Assembly: GCF_011207455.1 (NCBI RefSeq)
Contig: NZ_CP048877.1
Span: 1,046,576-1,110,575 of the forward strand
From: Thermosulfuriphilus ammonigenes
Lineage (GTDB): Bacteria > Desulfobacterota > Thermodesulfobacteria > Thermodesulfobacteriales > ST65
DNA: 64,000 nucleotides
Direction: 5' to 3'
Part shown: positions 32,889 through 41,389 of the stretch, piece by piece
Position numbering within the stretch: the stretch's first letter is position 1
How the letters are laid out: each line of letters begins with the position of its first letter
Notes under the pieces: model-generated
What the model saw: only the letters and a program-made list of their open reading frames with translations
Database searches by the model: none
What the model was told of the DNA's origin: nothing
Program-made: the position numbers and the translations under genes

Positions 32889-34324
32889 GAAGCGTTCCCC
32901 TTCAGGAATCTCTTAAAAGGAACAAGGAGGCTCATCATCTCTGAGGCCAAATAAGACCTCTCCAGTAAAAGCTGGAGTACGGTGAGCATAAAGCCCCTCT
33001 TGTAGGGAGTAAGGGTCTCTAGACGGGCAAACTTATGAGCAAAAAAGCGGCCGGTAGCCGAAAACATTGCCCGCCGAAGTTCTGCCCGACTCATGGCTAG
33101 CGGCCTGATGATGGGTTCAATGAGATTGTAGTGGCTATAATTGTAGTCTTCGATGTAGTCTCTAAAACGTTGATAAAGAGGAGTATAGGGCCAAGGGGTC
33201 AGGGGCAAAAAAAACGCCATATCTGGATCATAAAATTTGGCCAGTTCCAAAGTCTGGTTGAGAGAGTCTTTTGTTTCATCTGGAGTGCCCACAACAAAAG
33301 ATGTCTCTGAAACAATGTCTGCCCTATTAATGATATCTAAGGCCTTCTTGGAGGCCTCAACTCGGATATCTTTCTGAAAAAGGTCTATTTTCTGCTGATC
33401 CGGTGATTCCACTCCCACATAGATATGGGTTATTCCGGCCAGGCGATATTTCTCCATAATGTCTTCATCTCGGATAATATCATCGACCCGAGTCTCCATG
33501 AGGATCTCTATTTCTAGATCCCGCTGGAGAAGAAGATCCAGAATCCTTTGCCAGCGCTGGCGATCCCGAGTTGGATATTCATCACTGATCATGACCACAT
33601 CCACCCCATAGACACGACGAAGATACGCCAGCTCGTCCACAAAAGCTTCGGGAGATCTGGCCCGCCATGATCCCCGCCAAAAAAGACGCTGGGAGCAAAA
33701 AAGGCATCCGGCCACACAGCCTCGGGAAGAAGAGACGATAGCCAATCTGGAGCCTGGCTGAGGATGATAGGTATAGACAGACCAATCAAGCAGATCCCAG
33801 GCTGGCTTGAGCCGGTCAAGATCGACGACAAAGGGTCTTTCTGGAGTAAGGAAAGGGCCCCCGTCTTTGAGAAAGGCCAGCCCAGCCACCTTTTGGGGGT
33901 TATCTTCAGCAGCCAGACATTCAACAAGTTCGGAAAAGGTTTCCTCCCCCTCACCCCGAACAATAAAATCCACCACCCCAGAGGCCAAAACCTCTTCATA
34001 CATAAAGGTGGGATGGACATTACCCAAGACGGTGATCACCTGAGGATCAATTTCTTTCGCCAGATGACAAAGCTTCAGGGAGTCGTTTACCGTAGCCGTA
34101 ATAGCCCCCGAGGCCAGAATATGAGGCTTGAAATCCTCAATAAGGCAAGCGATCTCCTCCCAACCATGATAAAGAGACATGGCATCATAAATTATAACTT
34201 CGTGTCCGGCTTCGCGGACTGCCCCGGCCAGATAGACCAACCCCAAAGGCAGCCAGGTACCAGCGGCCTCCAGCATGCCACAGTGATACGGTGGAGTTAC
34301 CAAAAGAATACGTTTTTTACCCAT
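32885..34324 (-). CDS. B12-binding radical SAM enzyme (BchE/P-methylase type)
   Basis: 479 residues. An N-terminal cobalamin-binding Rossmann domain (residues 1-140; ILLVTPPY start and GNVHPTF) without the DxHxxG motif, then a radical SAM core with SRGCVAGCLFCSQ (Cys at about 202, 206, 209), and a C-terminal helical part ending in FKRFL. Such enzymes methylate unactivated carbons or cyclise rings. The substrate is unknown; neighbours are cytochrome maturation genes, a LuxE-like enzyme and a small peptide. Confidence 0.9.
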   Translation of the reverse strand: MGKKRILLVTPPYHCGMLEAAGTWLPLGLVYLAGAVREAGHEVIIYDAMSLYHGWEEIACLIEDFKPHILASGAITATVNDSLKLCHLAKEIDPQVITVLGNVHPTFMYEEVLASGVVDFIVRGEGEETFSELVECLAAEDNPQKVAGLAFLKDGGPFLTPERPFVVDLDRLKPAWDLLDWSVYTYHPQPGSRLAIVSSSRGCVAGCLFCSQRLFWRGSWRARSPEAFVDELAYLRRVYGVDVVMISDEYPTRDRQRWQRILDLLLQRDLEIEILMETRVDDIIRDEDIMEKYRLAGITHIYVGVESPDQQKIDLFQKDIRVEASKKALDIINRADIVSETSFVVGTPDETKDSLNQTLELAKFYDPDMAFFLPLTPWPYTPLYQRFRDYIEDYNYSHYNLIEPIIRPLAMSRAELRRAMFSATGRFFAHKFARLETLTPYKRGFMLTVLQLLLERSYLASEMMSLLVPFKRFLKGNAS

Positions 34325-34329
34325 AAAAA

Positions 34330-34641
34330 TTACTCCCCAAAGGCTATGACATAGCCCCAGAGACTCCCCGCCAAAAATACAAAAGCCAAAAGCAGGTGTT
34401 TAAGCCAAAGAAGTTTGGTCTTAAAGGCCAAGGATTTCTGGCCACGATAGTCCCGAAGTCTTAAAATCCCGGTAATGGCCACCAATACCAAGGAAAATAT
34501 GATTACCAAAAACATCAGACGCTTAGTATCTGCGATGCTCCTTTTAGTGGACAGTAAAAAAAGGTTTATTAAAGCCCCGGCCCACAAACCAGTAGCCAGA
34601 TCATGAAGAAAGTTGTTGATGATTTGCAAGGGCCGGTTCAT
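34330..34641 (-). CDS. Small integral membrane protein
   Basis: 103 residues with three hydrophobic helices (about 15-30, 43-60, 83-100) and the pattern HDLATGLWAGAL, which recalls CopD-like or related haem-type membrane proteins. The ATG at 34641 overlaps the ccsA stop (TGATG). Not assignable to a family with confidence. It sits between ccsA and the radical SAM gene, so it is likely part of the same membrane pathway. Confidence 0.7.
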   Translation of the reverse strand: MNRPLQIINNFLHDLATGLWAGALINLFLLSTKRSIADTKRLMFLVIIFSLVLVAITGILRLRDYRGQKSLAFKTKLLWLKHLLLAFVFLAGSLWGYVIAFGE

Positions 34642-35456
34642 CAACTACTTCCCCCGATCACATACATAGTGTGAAGACCTTGGCTAATAAAAGGAACTAC
34701 GAAGAGAGCCAGAATAAAGAAGGAAAAACAAATTACTGTCAACCAGGCCGCCCGTCGGCCCCGCCAACCGAAAAATCTCTGTAGATGAAGATCAAGTCCC
34801 AATCCTAGCCAGACAATAAGCGACCAAGTTTCAATAGGATCCCAAGACCAATAGCGTCCCCAGCGAAGGTTGGCCCACACAGCTCCTGAGGCGGTGGCTA
34901 TTGTCCAGAAGACAAAGGCCAGCCCCATAAAACGGTAATTGTATAGTTCAAGGGAGTTTGAATCCAGCTGAGTTGAGGAACGCCGAAGGAGCCAGAGGCT
35001 GCAACCTAAAGCCACCAAAATAGCGGCAATGGAGAGTTTGATAAAGAGAACATGAATCACCAACCAAAAATAGTGAAAGGCTGTAGGTAAGCCTGGCTGA
35101 CCATCGTATTTGCTGAGCCCCAGAAGGAGAAAAAATAGGGCCCCGGGAAGTACCACCAAACCGACAGGCAGAAGACGCCCCATCCTAAGGGTAACTAACC
35201 CGTAGATAGCCAAAATCACCCAGGCATTAGAGGAGTAAACCTCATAGGCTGTAGTGTAAGGCCCGTGACCCACATAGTACCAGCGAAGTGCCAGGGCCAA
35301 ACCGTGTAAAGCTATCCCCCAAAAGACCAGAAACCGTGAGGCCGAAAGGCCTCTTTCCTTCGTGAAGAAAACTCCCCAGGCCAGGGCAATAATGGCCAAG
35401 GCATAAGAAGCTACGGCCAGCCAGCTCAGAATTATTTCAAAAGTGACTTCTCTCAT
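34641..35456 (-). CDS. ccsA: Cytochrome c assembly protein CcsA (system II)
   Basis: 271 residues from the ATG at 35456, which overlaps the resB stop (ATGA). The tryptophan-rich signature WGRYWSWDPIETWS lies in the C-terminal half, with conserved His in HYFWLVIHVL and GLHTMY. About seven to eight membrane helices. With ResB it transports haem and joins it to CxxCH motifs at the outer face of the membrane. Confidence 0.93.
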   Translation of the reverse strand: MREVTFEIILSWLAVASYALAIIALAWGVFFTKERGLSASRFLVFWGIALHGLALALRWYYVGHGPYTTAYEVYSSNAWVILAIYGLVTLRMGRLLPVGLVVLPGALFFLLLGLSKYDGQPGLPTAFHYFWLVIHVLFIKLSIAAILVALGCSLWLLRRSSTQLDSNSLELYNYRFMGLAFVFWTIATASGAVWANLRWGRYWSWDPIETWSLIVWLGLGLDLHLQRFFGWRGRRAAWLTVICFSFFILALFVVPFISQGLHTMYVIGGSS

Positions 35457-36724
35457 CTTCCATTCTGGTTGGCTAAAACCTTCCGGAACTCGGAGATGAG
35501 AAAATCTTCCTCTTGGGGGAAGAAGCGTCCCGGGTAGGGAGACCACAGGAAGACCCACAGGGCCTGGTTAGCATCTAAAACTAGAAAGATACGCCTAGGC
35601 GGCAGAAAATAGACTAAAATCGCCCCCAGCACAGCCGCTAAAAGCCCAGCGAAAAAGACTCCCTCCCCCTGATGAGAAGTGACCACCAAACCCGTCCAGT
35701 AGGCCAAACGACCAAAGGTTAAGCGTTCATCTCCAAGAGAGATGGTCTGGCTAAAGAACAGCCTTCCCTCAAAAAGCAGCTCTCCAGCCCTTTGTACCTG
35801 AATATAGATTCCAGGCCAGGCAGGATCTAAGGCCTGTTGATCAAATAAGTTGGGGTAGAATTTAATGTTTAGAGAATAATCTCTGCCAGGAAAGTCTCCG
35901 CCGCCGACAAATCCCTCCCCAGGGCGGGAGGGTGGATCAAGAAAATAATGAGCTGATATAAACTCCCCTTTCTGGTCTCGAAGATAAAGAGTGGTTACAA
36001 AACCAAAGTCAGGGGCTTGGTAAAGACGGAAGCCCTGATATCGCAAAGGCCCCCGTAAACTTGTTTCCATCTCTTTCCTAAGCTTTCCCAAAAGCCGAAG
36101 CCGGCTATTGATGTCAAAGAGTTCCCCATCTTGGTAACGAACATTACAGGAAAGGAGGGCCAGGCCAAAATTTGGTTCAAATCTGGAGATCAGAAGGCCG
36201 GTCTCTTTGACCAGCCAATGACGGTCTTTAATTCGCTCAAGGCGTTCTCCCTCCATTATCTGAAGATAGCCTCTCGCCCCCCACATTCCTCGATAGATGA
36301 ATGAAAGGACAACCAAAAATAATCCCAAGTGGAAGACAAAGGTTCCCCAGCGTCCGATACGGTGCCGTTCAAAAAGGAGCCATTCCTGGCCTTCAGCAGT
36401 AAAGACATACCCCAGAGACTCGAGTTTATTCCTTAAGGGAACCAGGGAGCCGTTAAATGAAGGCTCCAGGAGAACTTTCTTTCCTAAAGGATGTGGAGGC
36501 CTCCTTTCACGAGACCATAGACGCTTGAGAGCCAAGGCCAGAGAGACCAAACTGAGCGAGGCTACAAGTAAGAGAAAAAGACCATTTAGACGTCGTATAA
36601 GATGTAAAGAATCATCTGACCTCTCTTGGGGGATAAGGGCTTGAAAGAGAGAAGCCAAAAGAAGGGCTAAGATAAGCCAACTTATAAACCCCCTTTTAAG
36701 GAAAAACTTACTTAGCCTAAGCAT
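35453..36724 (-). CDS. resB: Cytochrome c biogenesis protein ResB (Ccs1)
   Basis: 423 residues. Three N-terminal hydrophobic helices (RGFISWLILALLLASLFQALIP; FLLLVASLSLVSLALAL; GTFVFHLGLFLVVLSFIYRG) with the haem-coordinating FHLG His, a long exported domain, and a last helix around 360. This is the ResB architecture. It immediately follows the multihaem cytochrome it may serve. Confidence 0.9.
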   Translation of the reverse strand: MLRLSKFFLKRGFISWLILALLLASLFQALIPQERSDDSLHLIRRLNGLFLLLVASLSLVSLALALKRLWSRERRPPHPLGKKVLLEPSFNGSLVPLRNKLESLGYVFTAEGQEWLLFERHRIGRWGTFVFHLGLFLVVLSFIYRGMWGARGYLQIMEGERLERIKDRHWLVKETGLLISRFEPNFGLALLSCNVRYQDGELFDINSRLRLLGKLRKEMETSLRGPLRYQGFRLYQAPDFGFVTTLYLRDQKGEFISAHYFLDPPSRPGEGFVGGGDFPGRDYSLNIKFYPNLFDQQALDPAWPGIYIQVQRAGELLFEGRLFFSQTISLGDERLTFGRLAYWTGLVVTSHQGEGVFFAGLLAAVLGAILVYFLPPRRIFLVLDANQALWVFLWSPYPGRFFPQEEDFLISEFRKVLANQNGR

Positions 36725-36733
36725 AGGGCGGGT

Positions 36734-38170
36734 TCAGGGATCATAGGGCCCCTGGTAGTTCTTATGGTAGCGACAAGGATTGATAGTGCTGTAGCAGTTT
36801 CTCTTATTGTAAGAATCGGGATCAGAGGCCTTCCGATAGCCCTCAAGGACCGCCATCTTGGTGCCATCGCTCTGAAGGGCAGCATAGGGTTCCGGATCAC
36901 TATTGTAGGCAATAAGCCGCCCCCTCTTGGAGCCATGAGGCACGGCTACATGGCAGGCCACACAGGGGGCACCGGGATAAGAAACCGTTCCAAAGGTGTA
37001 ATTTTCATTATAATGGTCATCCTTGTCGTGAACATTGTTTAAAAAACGGCCATTTACCTTAAGTGGATGACACTTGGCACAAAGAAGTTTGGTCTGCCAA
37101 TTGCCCTGGTCGTTAAAAACATCGGCCAAAGTCCAGAACTTGCCTGTGTCTGGCCTTATGGGCCAGGTATAACCATCAGCCAGCATGTACTTAGTGTTTG
37201 AGGCATGAGGCCCTTCGGGGCCTGTAGAGGCATCATCTCCATGACAGTCGCTACACCACATGGTCTGATCTCCTACGGCCTGCGTCCAGGGCGACTTGAC
37301 CCGAGCCCCTCTACTAGAAGCCACTAAAGCCCTAGGAGAATCCGAACCGCTGCGATTGTTTAGAGTGACTACCACTGGATGACCAGATTTGTTGGCCGGA
37401 GCAAACTCAAGAGCCTGATCAGTCAGATAGTATTCGCTGGTGGCGTTTGTGATGGTGGTCACTCCAGTGGAGGTGTTCTCTGCCGAACCAAAGGCATAGT
37501 AAGAATGACACTTCAGACAGACCTGATACTCCTTGATCGCCCCTCCAGCAGGATTAGCAGTGGTTGGACGGAGCTCATTAAAGCTTGTCGGAACCGTCCA
37601 GGCTGATGAGGGCCAGATGGGTTCTACTCCCCAGACTCCTTTTAACAAGTTGGAGACCAGATTGTTATTTGCCGGATTGGTAGTGTTGTATTGGTGATAG
37701 GCTGTCCCTGGATAGCCAATAGTATGAGGATTGTGGCAATCAGCACACTCTGCATGACGATTGCTGGCCCCGAAGGAGGAAGCCCCCTCCAATTTGCTCA
37801 CTGTATGCCGCCCGCTGCGTTCCACCGGATGCCGATAAGATTTGTTAAACTGGGTCTCAATATCCCTTGAAAGGGAAGGCACGTTGTTACTAACCGCCCC
37901 ATGACAATAAAAACAGAGTTTCTCCTCCAAGGCGAAAAGGGCTAGGGGGGAAGGACCGGCTCCTACAGGAGAGGGTTCTGTACCACCAATGCTGGCATGC
38001 ATCTCATGGCAATGGGCACAATTACCCACCGAATAGCCTAGGGTCTGAATAGAATCACGATTTACCCCACTACTACTGTTGCCGTGGGCTGAGCCGGTAT
38101 AAGTGCCAGCCCAGAGAGAAAAAGGAAGGGCTAAGAACAGTAAGAAAAAGAAAATCATAAAAGATGCCAC
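36734..38170 (-). CDS. Seven-haem exported cytochrome c
   Basis: 478 residues with an N-terminal signal peptide (LLFLALPFSLWA). Haem sites: CAHCH, CFYCH, CADCH, CLKCH, CSDCH, CAKCH and CVACH; many extra His could serve as distal ligands. The C-terminal part lacks further CxxCH but has a Cys pair (NCYSTINPC) that is not haem-type. It heads the seven-gene operon and probably moves electrons across the periplasm or cell surface. It is not a recognised named cytochrome. Confidence 0.88.
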   Translation of the reverse strand: MASFMIFFFLLFLALPFSLWAGTYTGSAHGNSSSGVNRDSIQTLGYSVGNCAHCHEMHASIGGTEPSPVGAGPSPLALFALEEKLCFYCHGAVSNNVPSLSRDIETQFNKSYRHPVERSGRHTVSKLEGASSFGASNRHAECADCHNPHTIGYPGTAYHQYNTTNPANNNLVSNLLKGVWGVEPIWPSSAWTVPTSFNELRPTTANPAGGAIKEYQVCLKCHSYYAFGSAENTSTGVTTITNATSEYYLTDQALEFAPANKSGHPVVVTLNNRSGSDSPRALVASSRGARVKSPWTQAVGDQTMWCSDCHGDDASTGPEGPHASNTKYMLADGYTWPIRPDTGKFWTLADVFNDQGNWQTKLLCAKCHPLKVNGRFLNNVHDKDDHYNENYTFGTVSYPGAPCVACHVAVPHGSKRGRLIAYNSDPEPYAALQSDGTKMAVLEGYRKASDPDSYNKRNCYSTINPCRYHKNYQGPYDP

Positions 38171-38366
38171 TTAATCTTACCCTCCTAGCCATTGTTTCTC
38201 GAACATATTAGGATGCTATAAATAACCAACTTTTAAGTAATTGTCTATTTATAAAAAATCGTTTCCCTAAACACTAAAATTTAATTTTAATCTATTTGTT
38301 GCTATAATGTTATTATACAATATGTAAATAACACTTAATGCTACAGATAGATAATTGAGTGATTAA

Positions 38367-40061
38367 TCAAGGGCGTTCTTCCTGTTGGCGGCGTCCGGAG
38401 GGGCAAAGACGGCTGTAGTGGGCCTCCCGAAGCTCCTTGAGAAGCCCGTCAATCCTTTCTTCTGGCAGAAGATAGACCCTGAGACTCCGGACAAAGATCT
38501 CCAGGGCCACTACCAATTCTTCAGGAATGACCTCATCGGCCCCCAGCCTTAAAAGAGGAGCAATCTTGGCTACATACCGAGTGCGAACAATAATATAAAG
38601 GTTAGGATTCAGTGACCTGGCCAGAGAAACCACCCGACGCACGGCCTGAGAGTCAGGGATAGTCACCGCCAGGACTTTGGCCTGATCAACTCCGGCCTCA
38701 AGAAGAATGTATTCATAAGTGGCATCCCCAAAGATGATAGGTTCCCCGGCCTTCTTTTCCCTTTTTACCGTCTCCGGATTCATCTCCACTATGGAATAGG
38801 GAATCTCCATCCGCCTGGCGGCATCCCTTAGGGCCCGACCGATAATTCCAAAGCCAATGATGACCAGCCGGTCCCGGATAGATTCTGAAGACGAGGGCCT
38901 TCGCCCGGGCAGAAAAAGATACTGCCACCTTTCCGCCAGAGCGATCAGCACAGGAGTGACCAGCATAGTGATGATGGACACTGCCAGGAGGAATTGATAC
39001 TCCTGGCGGCTGATAAGCTCTATCTTCAGGGCCTCCTGAGCCAGGAGAAAGGAAAACTCTCCTATTTGAAAGAGGCTGAGGGCCACCAAAAAGCAGATCC
39101 GCAGAGAATACCTCAGTAACCTTACCACCCCAAAAATAACGGCTGTCTTAAGGGCAAAGGATAAAAGGGCCAGCCCCAGAATGGGAACCGGATGACGCCA
39201 GACAAACAGGGGATCAAAGAGCATCCCGATAGAAATAAAGAAAAAACAGCTCAAGAAATCCTTGAAAGGCAGGATATTGGCTATGGCCTGATAACTGTAT
39301 TCGGAACGAGCCAAAATAAACCCGGCCAGAAAGGCCCCTAAAGAGAGAGAAAAACCGGCCTTGTAGGTACCCCAGGCCACTGCCAGACAAAAGGTGAGAA
39401 CCGCCAGGACAAAAAGCTCCCGGCTTCTTGTTCGAACCACCAGTTCCATGAATCGGGGGACTCCCCAGCGCCCCAAGGTGTAGAGCAAGGCAAACAAGAG
39501 AAGGCTTTTAAGGAAGATGATTCCCACGGAGCGGGGATCGGCCTCAACCTGTCCGGCCAGAAAGGGAACCAGGAGAACAAGGGGGACAATGGCCAAATCC
39601 TGGAAAAGAAGAAGACCCAGGGAGACCTGCCCCTGGGGACTTTCTATGAGACCCTTTTGCTGAAGGATAGTTAGAACAATGGCCGTGCTACTTAGAGCCA
39701 CAAAAGAACCCAAAAAAATCGACCTTCCAAGTTCGGGGGCCACCAGGAGCCAGTAAAGACCTCCGGCCAGAACTATAGTCAGGAGGATTTGGGCCGTGCC
39801 CCCGAGAAGAACCACCCGCCGCAGACGGCGAAAGTGGGCCGGAGAAAACTCCAGCCCAATACTAAAAAGTAGCAGGACGATGCCCAATTCGGCCAGAAGT
39901 TCGATTTCGTGAGTGTTGGGAATGAGCCGGAGGCCAAAAGGACCTATAAACATTCCGGCAATGATGAATCCCACAAGGTTAGGCACCCGAAGTCGATGGG
40001 CCAGAAGACTCGTTGCCAGGGCAAAACCGAGAATGATAAGGATATCCTGAAGGATAACCAT
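38367..40061 (-). CDS. Monovalent cation:proton antiporter with TrkA-N domain (KefB/CPA2)
   Basis: 564 residues. Twelve or so membrane helices of the CPA2 family (VGFIIAGMFIGPFGL, GLEFSP, QDLAIVPLVLL, GAFLAGFILA), then a cytoplasmic nucleotide-binding TrkA-N domain from about 400 (RLVIIGFGIIGRALRDA). K+/H+ exchange is likely. It is separated from the multihaem cytochrome by a 196-bp AT-rich gap with no gene. Confidence 0.93.
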   Translation of the reverse strand: MVILQDILIILGFALATSLLAHRLRVPNLVGFIIAGMFIGPFGLRLIPNTHEIELLAELGIVLLLFSIGLEFSPAHFRRLRRVVLLGGTAQILLTIVLAGGLYWLLVAPELGRSIFLGSFVALSSTAIVLTILQQKGLIESPQGQVSLGLLLFQDLAIVPLVLLVPFLAGQVEADPRSVGIIFLKSLLLFALLYTLGRWGVPRFMELVVRTRSRELFVLAVLTFCLAVAWGTYKAGFSLSLGAFLAGFILARSEYSYQAIANILPFKDFLSCFFFISIGMLFDPLFVWRHPVPILGLALLSFALKTAVIFGVVRLLRYSLRICFLVALSLFQIGEFSFLLAQEALKIELISRQEYQFLLAVSIITMLVTPVLIALAERWQYLFLPGRRPSSSESIRDRLVIIGFGIIGRALRDAARRMEIPYSIVEMNPETVKREKKAGEPIIFGDATYEYILLEAGVDQAKVLAVTIPDSQAVRRVVSLARSLNPNLYIIVRTRYVAKIAPLLRLGADEVIPEELVVALEIFVRSLRVYLLPEERIDGLLKELREAHYSRLCPSGRRQQEERP

Positions 40062-40184
40062 AAGCTGCCCAAACCTCCTGTCCTTTTTGAGTCTTAGGAA
40101 AGGTTTGAACTTTTTTAGCCCGTGTCCAGAGGATGGCCTTTTTTCTAAAGACTCTTAAACTTTCTGAAGGGGGTCGTAGAAGAC

Positions 40185-40778
40185 ATGAACCAGTCTGGAG
40201 AAAAAATCAGGCATTTCCTTGAGGAGATCTCCAGCCTTAACTGGGAACCACCCTCACGAGCCAAAAGCCTCCAGAAACTTCATCGACAGGTAACTGAGCT
40301 CGTCCTTGACCACATAAGATATTATAGCCGCCAGTATCAACGAAATCACAGACTATCTTGCCTTCTCAGGGGCCTGATCATCTCAATCGGGGCAAGCGGG
40401 GTCCTCTTCCCTTATTGGTCTTCCTTACTACCAAACAAATGGCAACAGCCCCATCTAGGCTACTTCCTGGTAGGGCTGGCCGGGGTCTTTTATCTGCTTG
40501 ACGAGGTCTTTGCCGTAACCAAAAACTACACCCGCTTTATCCTGGTCAAGCTTCAACTAGAAGATCTTCTCTCTCGCACATCGCTTAAGTGGCAGAAGTT
40601 GTTTGCCCTCCTTGATCCCCCAAACATCTCAGACAAAGAGGTATCAGACATATTCTTTCTGGAGGAAGACCTCCTGGAGAAGGTCTACAGCCAGATCCTG
40701 AGCGAGACAGGCCAGTGGGAGTCTCTTCTAAAAAGACAACTGGCCACCATCAAAGAGAGAATCGGGACCTTAACTTAA
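40185..40778 (+). CDS. Two-TM membrane protein with SLATT-like layout
   Basis: 197 residues. An N-terminal helical part, two adjacent hydrophobic helices (about 62-80 and 90-108), then an amphipathic C-terminal half. The layout RxHRLSCLLRGLIISIGASG...FLVGLAGVFYLLDEVF...W resembles SLATT-type proteins linked to nucleotide-signalling conflict systems, but no partner nucleotidyltransferase is nearby and similarity is by eye. It ends at a good terminator. Confidence 0.6.
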   Translation: MNQSGEKIRHFLEEISSLNWEPPSRAKSLQKLHRQVTELVLDHIRYYSRQYQRNHRLSCLLRGLIISIGASGVLFPYWSSLLPNKWQQPHLGYFLVGLAGVFYLLDEVFAVTKNYTRFILVKLQLEDLLSRTSLKWQKLFALLDPPNISDKEVSDIFFLEEDLLEKVYSQILSETGQWESLLKRQLATIKERIGTLT

Positions 40779-40805
40779 AGTTAATTTTATTAGCCAGCTA
40801 GCAAT

Positions 40806-40831
40806 AAGACCTTGCCTGAAAGGTCTTTTTT
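40806..40831 (+). terminator. Rho-independent terminator
   Basis: AAGACCTT pairs with AAGGTCTT around a 6-nt loop and runs into a T-tract. It ends the two-TM protein gene. Confidence 0.85.
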
Positions 40832-40871
40832 GGGTAGGTGGAACCTTTAAAAAAACCCGGAGGGGTTGCCC

Positions 40872-41387
40872 ATGAGGGTGTTGATTGTCGTGGACATGCT
40901 CAATGACTTTGTCGATGAAAGGGGGGCTCTCTTTTGTGGTCCGGCGGCCCGGAGGATCATCCCCTTCGTGGCCCAAAAGATTGCGGAATTTAGACAGCAG
41001 GGCCAGCCGATTATCTATCTTCGTGATAGCCACAGCCCCGATGACCGAGAATTTGAGGCCTTTCCCCCTCACTGTGTGCGGGGTAGCTGGGGAGGAGAGA
41101 TCATCCCTGAACTGGCTCCGGCCCCGGGAGATATCATCATCGAAAAGACCAGATTCTCCGGCTTTTTTCGGACACCCCTGGAGAAAGAACTTGAGCGTCT
41201 TAAGGCCCAAGAACTTCACTTTGTGGGAGTTTGCACCAATATCTGCGTCATGGACACCGTGGGAGACGCCCGCAACCGTGACTACCCTGTGGTGGTCTAT
41301 CGAGACGGGGTGGCCGACTTTGACCAGGAAGCCCATGAATTCGCCCTTAAACGAATGGAGCGCATCTACCGGGCCAGGGTAATCTGA
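40872..41387 (+). CDS. pncA: Isochorismatase-family hydrolase, probable nicotinamidase
   Basis: 171 residues from the ATG at 40872, placed 6 bp after GGAGGGG. Catalytic triad: Asp in VDMLNDF (residue 8), Lys in IEKTRFSGF and Cys in GVCTNICV. The metal-site segment DSHSPDD follows the pattern of nicotinamidases, though DxHxxxH is partly changed. It converts nicotinamide to nicotinate; the next gene, 2 bp later, uses nicotinate, which supports the assignment. Confidence 0.82.
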   Translation: MRVLIVVDMLNDFVDERGALFCGPAARRIIPFVAQKIAEFRQQGQPIIYLRDSHSPDDREFEAFPPHCVRGSWGGEIIPELAPAPGDIIIEKTRFSGFFRTPLEKELERLKAQELHFVGVCTNICVMDTVGDARNRDYPVVVYRDGVADFDQEAHEFALKRMERIYRARVI

Positions 41388-41389
41388 CC

